Positions 54,474 through 61,304 of a DNA stretch of 61,304 nucleotides are shown in pieces. Position 1 is the stretch's first letter; each line of letters opens with the position of its first letter. A program made the translations under genes and the position numbers. This DNA comes from Candidatus Thioglobus sp. (GTDB taxonomy: Bacteria > Pseudomonadota > Gammaproteobacteria > PS1 > Pseudothioglobaceae): NCBI GenBank assembly GCA_028345955.1, contig JAOMEO010000006.1, positions 1-61,304 on the forward strand, given 5' to 3'. The notes under the pieces were generated by a model. The model was not told the DNA's origin and searched no databases. It worked only from the letters and a program-made list of their open reading frames with translations.

Positions 54474-55702
54474 GAATTTCTCTTAACAAAATTATTTAAA
54501 ACATTAAGCATTTCTCTAGCTTTGACATCTCTAGAAAAAAGCAATGATGCGTTTATGGCAGATTCCTTATATTGATTAAGTTGTTCATTGTTTGATTGTA
54601 ATTCTAATACACTGTTTGCTAGTAACAAACTATTTTCTGGTGAAATTATAACGCCACATTTATGATGGTCAACTAATTTAGTAGCCTCACCTTTTGGCAA
54701 TGCCATAATAATTGGAAGCCCCATTGCCATTGATTCAAATAATTTAGAAGGTATAACACTAGCAAAAAGAGGGTTATTCTTTAAATGAATAAGAGAAATA
54801 TTACACAAAGAATAGTATCTTTTCATTAACTCTTTTGGCTGACTATCAATAAATAAAATATTTTTTAAGTTTCGTTTTTTTGCATTTATAATAAGTTCAC
54901 TTTTAGAGGCTCCTGATCCAACCAACATAAAAAAAATATTTGGATATTGCTTTAATTTTTCTGCGGCATCTAAAATAACATCTAAACCATGTGCCAAGCC
55001 ATGCGTCCCAAGATAACCTACGACAAATTTATCTTTTAGATTATATTTCTCAGACAATATAGGATCTTTTATAGAAGTTGGCTGATAATTATTATGATCA
55101 ACGCCATTTAATATCACAAAAATCTTATTACCATTTATACCTCGACTAATTAACTCATCTTTAAAAGAATTGGTAACAGATATAACAGCATCTGCTTTTT
55201 TATATAGAAAAAGTTCTAATTTTTCTAACCAAGTAATTAATAAACTATTTTTCATTGCACCTACAGCAATAATTGAAGCAGGCCAAAGATCTCGTAACTC
55301 AAAAACAAAAGGACGATTCCTAATAACTGAAAGCATCCACCCCATACAAGCCGTAAAAAATTGTGGAGAGGTTGCAATAATCACGTCTGGTTTTTTTTGA
55401 AAAAGTCCTGCTATAAATCCAGTAATCATAAAAGAAAGATAATCAATACTTCGAAGAAGGAATCCATTATTCGCTGTAATAAAAGTTTTAACCCTTACAA
55501 CATTAATACCATCCATTACTTGATATTGATACCATTTATTCTTATAACCTGAAAAAACCTTTCCTTTAGGAAAGTTTGGAGCACAAGTAATTACAGTTAC
55601 TTTACAACCTTCCTCAATCCAGCGGATTGCATGTTCATAAGTTCGAGTTGCAGGCGCATTAACCTCAGGTGGAAAATTATCTGTTAAAAACAAAATATGC
55701 AA
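54470..55702 (-). CDS. Glycosyltransferase family 4 (WbuB-like)
   Basis: Cytoplasmic GT-B glycosyltransferase of 410 residues. N-terminal FLTDNFPPEVNAPATRTYEHAIRW and KVTVITCAPNFPKGK are characteristic of the WbuB-like branch. FVFELRDLWPASIIAVGAMKN near residue 130, VVGYLGTHGLAHGLDVILDAAEKL near 228 and SVIPSKLFESMAMGLPIIMALPKGEA near 318 (donor-binding Glu region) follow. WbuB enzymes transfer L-fucosamine-like sugars in O-antigen pathways, but the sugar here is not known. It is coupled to the WecA-like gene and sits between it and wecC. Confidence 0.85.
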   Translation of the reverse strand: MHILFLTDNFPPEVNAPATRTYEHAIRWIEEGCKVTVITCAPNFPKGKVFSGYKNKWYQYQVMDGINVVRVKTFITANNGFLLRSIDYLSFMITGFIAGLFQKKPDVIIATSPQFFTACMGWMLSVIRNRPFVFELRDLWPASIIAVGAMKNSLLITWLEKLELFLYKKADAVISVTNSFKDELISRGINGNKIFVILNGVDHNNYQPTSIKDPILSEKYNLKDKFVVGYLGTHGLAHGLDVILDAAEKLKQYPNIFFMLVGSGASKSELIINAKKRNLKNILFIDSQPKELMKRYYSLCNISLIHLKNNPLFASVIPSKLFESMAMGLPIIMALPKGEATKLVDHHKCGVIISPENSLLLANSVLELQSNNEQLNQYKESAINASLLFSRDVKAREMLNVLNNFVKRNS

Positions 55703-55708
55703 GGTTAA

Positions 55709-56962
55709 TTAACTCCAGATACCACGTGTATCAATTACATATTTATCAGATAGCAAATCTAGGTTAATCTGATTGAATTCATTATGATCAACTAACAAAA
55801 TGACTATATCACTTGAATTAACAGCGAATTCTAGATTAACTAATTCAATATCATTATCATATTCAAAACAATTTGGCATACTAAATATGTTAGGTTCAAC
55901 TAAATAGAGTTTCTTAAGACTCATTAAACTTATTTTTTTTGCAATTTCAAGAGCAGGGCTTTGTCGAAGATCATCAATATTAGGCTTAAATGATAAACCT
56001 AAGCATGTAATCGAAATTTCTGAAATTTTTTCACCCATTTCCAATATTGCTTGATTTACCTTATCCAATATGAAAGAAGGTTTACTGTCATTTATTAGTC
56101 GAGCTGTACGGATTAATTTGGTTTCATCTTTTGCTGAATCAACGATAAACCATGGGTCAACTGCAATACAATGCCCACCAACACCTGGGCCGGGTTTTAG
56201 AATATTTACTCTTGGATGATGGTTAGCTAACTTAATTAACTCCCAAACATTTATATCTAATTTGTCACAAATCAAAGAAAGTTCATTTGCAAAAGCAATA
56301 TTTACATCACGAAAAGAGTTCTCAACTAACTTGCTAAGTTCGGCTGTTCTACAATCTGTAATTAAACATTCAGTATCAACAAATAGTTTATAGAGATTAC
56401 TAGCCCTCTCAGCACAATGACTAGTTACACCACCGATAATCCTAACATTCTCTCTTAGTTCACGAACAACATTACCAGGTAAAACACGTTCTGGACAATG
56501 CGCGATAGAAATATCAGCAGAAAATTTATTATTCCCAAATTCAGGAAAAGATAGATCTGAGCATTCAGCACTAAGCCAATCTATCATCTTCTCAGTAGTA
56601 CCAACTGGAGATGTTGACTCTAAAATAACTAAATTTCCCTTCTCTAAAACTGGTGCAATTGCTCTACAAGCTGACTCAATATAACTTAAATCAGGTTTAT
56701 AATTAGCTTTAAAGGGGGTTGGAACTGCTAACATGAATACATCTGATTTTTCTGGTTGAGTAGTTGCTCTCAAATTGCCATTCTGAACTGCTGAATGAAC
56801 TAAAGCTTCCAATTCAGGTTCAATAATATGAATTTCACCTTTATTAATTGTATCAACCACTTTCTCATTAACATCAACACCAATTACACTAACTTTACTT
56901 GATGCCAATATTGCTGCAGTTGGTAGCCCAATATAACCTAAACCAATTATGGAAATAATCAT
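55709..56962 (-). CDS. wecC: UDP-N-acetyl-D-mannosamine dehydrogenase
   Basis: WecC oxidises UDP-ManNAc to UDP-ManNAc-uronic acid in two NAD-dependent steps. The 417-residue protein has the NAD motif ISIIGLGYIGLPTAAILA (residues 3-20), VDTINKGEIHIIEPEL near 42, VLESTSPVGTTEKM near 118, the catalytic Lys/Asn region LVENSFRDVNIAFANELSLICD near 209, GGHCIAVDPWFI with the catalytic Cys near 257, and LGLSFKPNIDDLRQSPA near 324. Its ATG overlaps the wecB stop (ATGA). The pair directs UDP-GlcNAc into a ManNAcA-containing polysaccharide. Confidence 0.93.
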   Translation of the reverse strand: MIISIIGLGYIGLPTAAILASSKVSVIGVDVNEKVVDTINKGEIHIIEPELEALVHSAVQNGNLRATTQPEKSDVFMLAVPTPFKANYKPDLSYIESACRAIAPVLEKGNLVILESTSPVGTTEKMIDWLSAECSDLSFPEFGNNKFSADISIAHCPERVLPGNVVRELRENVRIIGGVTSHCAERASNLYKLFVDTECLITDCRTAELSKLVENSFRDVNIAFANELSLICDKLDINVWELIKLANHHPRVNILKPGPGVGGHCIAVDPWFIVDSAKDETKLIRTARLINDSKPSFILDKVNQAILEMGEKISEISITCLGLSFKPNIDDLRQSPALEIAKKISLMSLKKLYLVEPNIFSMPNCFEYDNDIELVNLEFAVNSSDIVILLVDHNEFNQINLDLLSDKYVIDTRGIWS

Positions 56963-58086
56963 AACTTAATCTTTTCTAAAACTTGGCAAATAATCTGACT
57001 AGCCTCCCCATTTCCATAGGGATTGTGTACTTTTGACATATTGATATAAATATCATTATTTGTTAATAATTCACTAACGGCTCTGACAATATCTTTCTTT
57101 TTTGTTCCAACCAGTTTTACTGTACCAGCTTTTACAGCTTCTTGCCTTTCAGTTCGATCTCGCATTACTAATACAGGCTTACCTAAACTAGGTGCTTCTT
57201 CTTGAATTCCCCCGCTATCAGTAAGAACTAAATAAGACAAATCCATTAATTTTATAAAGGACAGATACCCCATTGGTTCGATAAGATGTATATTATTAAT
57301 CCCGGACAATATTCTATTAACTGGTTCACGGACATTTGGATTTAAATGTACTGGGTATATAACTTGAACATCAGAATTTTCTATAGCAATATCTTTCAAT
57401 GCTTGGCAAATCTCTTCAAAGCCATGACCAAAGTTTTCACGACGATGTCCAGTGACAAGAATAATACGAGGGAGATTATTTTTGCCACAATTTAAAAATT
57501 GCATGGCATCTATAGTATCTTCTAAAAAATCAACTGCCCTTGCTTTGTTAATTATAGAATACAATGCGTCAAGAATCGTATTCCCGGTCACATAGATATG
57601 ATTATCTGGAATTTTTTCTTTTAACAAATTTTGCCGGGCTCCTTCTGTTGGTGCAAAATGAAATTGAGCTATCCTACCTGTAAGTTGACGATTAAATTCT
57701 TCTGGAAATGGTGAATTTATATTATATGTTCGCAAGCCAGCTTCAACATGACCAACAGGTATTTGTAAATAAAATGCAGCCATAGATGTTGCCATAGATG
57801 TCGTTGTATCTCCATGTACTAGAACAATGTCCGGATGCTCTTGAGAAAGTATTTTTCTCATACCAAATAATACATTTGAAGTTACATCGAACAAATCCTG
57901 TTCAGGTTTCATGATATCGAGGTCAAAATCAGGAGTGATTTCAAATATATCCAAGGCTTGATCCATTAATTTACGATGCTGCGCTGTCACGCAAACCTTA
58001 ACATCAAATTTATTTCTAAGTGTGTGTACTACTGGAGCCATTTTAATAGCCTCAGGTCGCGTTCCAAATACTACTAATACTTTCAC
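56959..58086 (-). CDS. wecB: UDP-N-acetylglucosamine 2-epimerase (non-hydrolysing)
   Basis: WecB converts UDP-GlcNAc to UDP-ManNAc. The 375-residue GT-B-fold protein has VLVVFGTRPEAIKMAPVVHTL (residues 3-23), VCVTAQHRKLMDQALDIF near 32, VLVHGDTTTSMATSMAAFY near 88, VGHVEAGLRTYNINSPFPEEFNR near 112 and LTDSGGIQEEAPSLGKPVLVMRDRTERQEAV near 284. It overlaps both neighbours by a few bases, so the wecB-wecC order is translationally coupled. The substrate pool comes from glmS, glmM and glmU. Confidence 0.94.
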   Translation of the reverse strand: MKVLVVFGTRPEAIKMAPVVHTLRNKFDVKVCVTAQHRKLMDQALDIFEITPDFDLDIMKPEQDLFDVTSNVLFGMRKILSQEHPDIVLVHGDTTTSMATSMAAFYLQIPVGHVEAGLRTYNINSPFPEEFNRQLTGRIAQFHFAPTEGARQNLLKEKIPDNHIYVTGNTILDALYSIINKARAVDFLEDTIDAMQFLNCGKNNLPRIILVTGHRRENFGHGFEEICQALKDIAIENSDVQVIYPVHLNPNVREPVNRILSGINNIHLIEPMGYLSFIKLMDLSYLVLTDSGGIQEEAPSLGKPVLVMRDRTERQEAVKAGTVKLVGTKKKDIVRAVSELLTNNDIYINMSKVHNPYGNGEASQIICQVLEKIKL

Positions 58087-59723
58087 CAGGAAACCTTAAA
58101 TATTGCCTCGAAAGGTAAGAAGTCATTATAGTTTATTATGATCTTTTTATTTTCAATAGATAAACCAAATTCTGGATGATAAGTAGAAGGAACGATCTCT
58201 AACTTTCCATTGCTTTGAAGTTCAATATTTACTATTTTTTTATTTATTTGAAAATTTACACTTTGATTATTAATTTCCATTAATTTTGCATTTGGGTGTA
58301 TATGAAGTATAGATTGAACACCATGTTTCCCTGTACCAATAATTTTATCTGTAATTACAAGTGAATTTTTATAAAAGTTCCACTCTCTGCAGTGTTTGGG
58401 GCTTCCTTTTAATCGTTTATAACCATCATGACATGCTGATAATTTAATTTGTTCTTCTCTATTTTCAATACTAATCTCATCTACTTGAGCGCGCCTAGCA
58501 ACTCTGAAGCCATCCCATACTTCACTTGAGTTTTGGTTATCAATAACAACAGTAGAATGTGCATCAGTACCTCTTTGTCTTTGACGCTCAGCACTATTAC
58601 CATAAACGGAAATTCCAGAATTAACAATTACTCTCTGTTCAAACAAAGATAACTCAAAACTTAAAGTATCAGCATGACCATGCCCAGGTATATAATCAGC
58701 GCCAATATTGGCGGTGTCTATTATTGAAACCATATTATCTCTTTGAACCCTAATATAACCAGAAGCTTTCAAATGAGTATATGTATTCAATTCACCACCC
58801 ATATGTATAATGCCGAGTCGTTTTGCGTAATCTAATAAATTTTTTAGAGAAGGTGCAATCCCTAAAGTGGCATCATTAAAAAAAGATATGTCACCATCTG
58901 GATGAGACATTGCTTGCATCCAGTCAAACATTGGTAATATTTTTTTCATTATATTTTTTGGCAATTCTTTGTTATAAGCATTATGAATATTGACTATATC
59001 CAATAAATCTTCTAAGAAAATTGAGTGGTACATTGGAGAAAGTTCAAAATTACCGCCATCAGCAAGAACTTGCTCTAATAACTCTTTTTCAATAATTTTT
59101 AAACCAATTTGATACCAGTTATCAGCTTCGGTACCTTGAAAATAAATCCCTGCAAACATTAAAGCTTTAGCGTTAGCAAATAGATGATTACCAAGCAAAT
59201 GAGTTTCCAGATTATTGCTCAAGTATCTAGCCTGTATCGCTAATGAATCCAACCATTCTCGTCGTAAATTATCACCCAACAAAAACCACTTAATCCAATT
59301 AACAATTCTCATTGAAGAAGGATAAGCTTCCCAGCCAACTCCAAATCCTGGAGGATTTTCATCAACCCAACGTTGAATACTTTTTCGATGCCAATTAACT
59401 CTTTGGCTAAATTCTAAAGAAGTTAAATCATCAAAATAATGAAGATTGTATAGCCAGAGTTTATCTTTATTAGGTAAATTCCAATCTTCTGCCTTTGTTA
59501 TATCAGAAGATAAATTTAGAAATCTGAATCGACTTTCACTCAACATTTTAGGTTGAGATTGAACAACAGTCTGAAATTCATTAACAGGTATTGAAATTCT
59601 TGGTGCACTTGCTAAGTCTGGCGTTATTCTTCTGTATTGAAGTTTAACTCGACTTATTATTTGACTAATTTTTAAATACTTAACTGTGTTAAGAAAAATA
59701 AAAGTCTTCTTAAAATTATTCAC
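58083..59723 (-). CDS. Heparinase II/III family protein
   Basis: A 546-residue protein of the heparinase II/III-like family found in polysaccharide clusters. The N-terminal half (about residues 75-330) is an alpha/alpha toroid with WLYNLHYFDDLTSLEF, GVGWEAYPSSMRIVNWIKW and GNHLFANAKALMFAG. The C-terminal beta-sandwich begins near residue 330 with GADYIPGHGHADTLSFELSLF (His motif), VNSGISVYG and RQRGTDAHSTVVIDNQNSSEVWDGFRVARRA. No signal peptide is present, so a cytoplasmic role or non-classical export is possible. It overlaps wecB and the oxidoreductase. It may trim or modify a uronic-acid-rich polymer such as one with ManNAcA; activity is inference. Confidence 0.83.
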   Translation of the reverse strand: MNNFKKTFIFLNTVKYLKISQIISRVKLQYRRITPDLASAPRISIPVNEFQTVVQSQPKMLSESRFRFLNLSSDITKAEDWNLPNKDKLWLYNLHYFDDLTSLEFSQRVNWHRKSIQRWVDENPPGFGVGWEAYPSSMRIVNWIKWFLLGDNLRREWLDSLAIQARYLSNNLETHLLGNHLFANAKALMFAGIYFQGTEADNWYQIGLKIIEKELLEQVLADGGNFELSPMYHSIFLEDLLDIVNIHNAYNKELPKNIMKKILPMFDWMQAMSHPDGDISFFNDATLGIAPSLKNLLDYAKRLGIIHMGGELNTYTHLKASGYIRVQRDNMVSIIDTANIGADYIPGHGHADTLSFELSLFEQRVIVNSGISVYGNSAERQRQRGTDAHSTVVIDNQNSSEVWDGFRVARRAQVDEISIENREEQIKLSACHDGYKRLKGSPKHCREWNFYKNSLVITDKIIGTGKHGVQSILHIHPNAKLMEINNQSVNFQINKKIVNIELQSNGKLEIVPSTYHPEFGLSIENKKIIINYNDFLPFEAIFKVSW

Positions 59724-61304
59724 GTAATGAATTTGCTACTTCTATAGATACCCTAGAACTTTTCATAATTTCATCGTATAATATTGGCGATTCAGTGCCT
59801 TTGCTAATTGAATTAATAAAGGCCTTTACACAAGCGTTTTGCCCTTTATCTTGTTTGAATAACTTCATCTTATTAAATCCAGACCAACCATATCCTGACA
59901 GCACTCGATAATTATCCATTTGCAATACTGCATTTTCACAAAAAACCTCAATACGCTCTTTTGGGAATTCTGAAGAACCGTTTGCAAAGTAATGAATTGT
60001 TCCAAAAGATCCATCTTCAAATGCGAGTGTAATCGAAACTTTATCATCTCTTACTTCAATACCTGGGGAATTACCAACCATTGTTGCTCTAAAATCTTTA
60101 ATATCAGAACCTACAAGATGTCCCATTAGATCAATAAAGTGACAACCCTCACCAATAATTCTTCCACCACCTATCAAAGAATCTTGAACCCAATTATCAC
60201 TAGAAATAGCGCCTGCATTAACAGTTATAATGATAGATTTAGGGGAACGATGACTATTCAATAATTCCTTCATTTTTATAATGTGAGGCGCAAAACGTCT
60301 ATTAAATCCAACCATAAGTCTCACATTATTAGAGTGATTTGAACTTTGATAAGTCTTGTCGATTAAATCAATTTCTTCAATAGTCAGAGCTAATGGTTTC
60401 TCAACAAAAACATTTTTTCCATTATTAAGTGCTTCAATCACTTGAGAAGCGTGTGCATTGTGTCGAGTAACAATAGCAACTGTATTTATCTTATCGTTCC
60501 AAAGGTCTGAAATTTCGGTAGACGTAACTAAAAAGCCATTTTTATTTCCATGGTGAACCCCACTAATACCTCCACTTGTTACTAACGTATCAAGCATAGC
60601 TCCCGCGTCTTTAAAAGCAGGAATAAGAATTCGAGATGCATAGTTACCTGCACCAACAAAACCAACACATGGTTTAGCAGTGTCATAAACAATAGAGTCA
60701 GATTCAGTAAGGATAACTTTTGAAGTTTTAAGTTTCTCCCTAGATAATGTCGGATAGTCAAGAATAATACCTAATGAAGATAAATCGTCCAATAAAGCAT
60801 AAGCTTCAACCGCATCTTTAATATCATAGCGATGAGTAATTAAAGACTTTACATCAAGCTTTCCTGAAGACATCATATCCAATACAGCCTCAAAGTTACG
60901 CTGCTCTGTCCAACGAACAAAACCAACGGGATAATCATTACCTAGCTCTTCATAAAATGGATCATAACGACCAGGTCCGTATGATGCGGAAACTTGAAAT
61001 GTTATTTCCTTCTTAAAAAAATCATCACGACGAAGACCTAAACCAACCACACCTACCAAAACGATTCGACCACGCTTACGGCACATTTGAGCCGCCTGAT
61101 GCATTACTTCATCAGATTCGCTTGTAGCAGCAATTAACACACCATCAACACCTCTACCTCTTGAAAAGCTTTGTGAAATTAAAACAGGATCTTCTTTATT
61201 TGATAAGTCTACCGTTTCAGCACCATACTCCCTCGCAATTTCACACTTTTTAGAATCAAAATCAACGCCAAGCACTCGACAACCATTAGCACGTAACATC
61301 TGTA
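59716..61304 (-). CDS. Bi-domain oxidoreductase (MDR-type Rossmann plus Gfo/Idh/MocA), 5' end cut off by window edge
   Basis: The reading frame stays open to the right window edge, so the N-terminus is missing. The visible part (about 529 codons) first shows the C-terminal NAD(P) half of a medium-chain dehydrogenase (GVDFDSKKCEIAREYGAE, GRGVDGVLIAA, RGRIVLVGVVGLGLRRDDFF). From about residue 208 a Gfo/Idh/MocA domain begins (VGFVGAGNYASRILIPAFKDAG), with the catalytic EKPLALT segment (NVFVEKPLAL) near 295 and IGEGCHFIDLMGHLVGSD near 380. Such fusions occur next to heparinase II/III and sugar genes; the reaction is unknown, probably oxidation of a nucleotide-linked or polymer sugar. It overlaps the heparinase gene by 8 bases. 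Confidence 0.85.
   Translation of the reverse strand, partial: QMLRANGCRVLGVDFDSKKCEIAREYGAETVDLSNKEDPVLISQSFSRGRGVDGVLIAATSESDEVMHQAAQMCRKRGRIVLVGVVGLGLRRDDFFKKEITFQVSASYGPGRYDPFYEELGNDYPVGFVRWTEQRNFEAVLDMMSSGKLDVKSLITHRYDIKDAVEAYALLDDLSSLGIILDYPTLSREKLKTSKVILTESDSIVYDTAKPCVGFVGAGNYASRILIPAFKDAGAMLDTLVTSGGISGVHHGNKNGFLVTSTEISDLWNDKINTVAIVTRHNAHASQVIEALNNGKNVFVEKPLALTIEEIDLIDKTYQSSNHSNNVRLMVGFNRRFAPHIIKMKELLNSHRSPKSIIITVNAGAISSDNWVQDSLIGGGRIIGEGCHFIDLMGHLVGSDIKDFRATMVGNSPGIEVRDDKVSITLAFEDGSFGTIHYFANGSSEFPKERIEVFCENAVLQMDNYRVLSGYGWSGFNKMKLFKQDKGQNACVKAFINSISKGTESPILYDEIMKSSRVSIEVANSLRE

Overview
The window reads as a chromosomal segment of an AT-rich, free-living marine gammaproteobacterium. 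Gene order such as lpxK-ycaR-kdsB, infA, carAB-greA and the yciV-yciO pair is typically proteobacterial. A dsrC-dsrM-dsrK block points to a sulfur-metabolising lineage. Together with low GC, short intergenic gaps and a sodium-pumping oxaloacetate decarboxylase, this best fits the Thioglobaceae (SUP05/ARCTIC96BD-19 type sulfur oxidisers). That assignment is inference from gene content; no 16S gene is present. I see no prophage, insertion sequence, CRISPR array or rRNA operon.

Layout. 1-5.7 kb: a truncated DUF4282 membrane protein, then a complete branched-chain-amino-acid-type ABC importer (livG-livF-livH-livM-livJ order, minus strand). 5.8-9.8 kb: a YciI-like protein, dapB and kdsA on the minus strand, divergent trpC-osmC, tRNA-Ser(GCU) and upp. 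10-14.2 kb: thiG, bioF, bioH, purE and purK on the plus strand. 14.2-17.4 kb: a SprT-like protein, folD, kdsB, ycaR and lpxK on the minus strand (folate and Kdo/lipid A functions). 17.4-19.3 kb: a lolC/E-type permease and lolD, closed by a clear terminator. 19.4-23 kb: infA, tRNA-Leu(CAA), oadG, oadA and oadB, apparently one minus-strand unit. 23-27.9 kb: metF, an unknown 149-residue protein, hemD, a CaxA-type antiporter, tsaE and amiC. 27.9-32.2 kb: dsrC, dsrM, dsrK and gltD (minus strand). 32.5-37.8 kb: rplS, xerD, two acetyltransferases around a membrane protein, a class V aminotransferase, a candidate 36-residue ORF, apt and greA. 37.9-46.2 kb: carB, carA, thiS, a PP-loop ATPase and alaS. 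46.2-48.3 kb: a MazEF-type toxin-antitoxin pair with its own operator, then yciO and an RNase AM-type PHP protein. 48.4-53.4 kb: glmS, orphan small ORFs, a 3-hydroxyacyl-CoA dehydrogenase-like protein, a DUF3108 protein and galU. 53.4-61.3 kb: a surface polysaccharide cluster (WecA-like transferase, glycosyltransferase, wecC, wecB, heparinase II/III and a bi-domain oxidoreductase that runs off the right edge).

How the parts fit together. kdsA, kdsB, lpxK, lolCD, glmS, galU and wecBC all feed the cell envelope. glmS makes the glucosamine-6-phosphate that leads to UDP-GlcNAc, and WecB/WecC convert UDP-GlcNAc to UDP-ManNAcA for the polysaccharide cluster. DsrC with DsrMK would link cytoplasmic sulfur oxidation to the quinone pool, but dsrAB, dsrEFH, dsrL and dsrJOP are not in this window.

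The most notable sequence-level observations are: (i) the isolated dsrCMK block; (ii) a perfect 9-bp inverted repeat at the amiC/dsrK convergence whose six-base loop holds both stop codons, so that both proteins end in the same four residues; (iii) a MazEF-type module whose promoter -10 lies inside a perfect 9-bp palindrome, with the alaS promoter embedded in the toxin's 3' end; (iv) a tRNA gene lodged between infA and oadG; and (v) several short candidate genes (36, 39 and 67 codons) with no recognised family. I did not find one clearly undescribed multi-gene system; the best leads are ranked in the findings.
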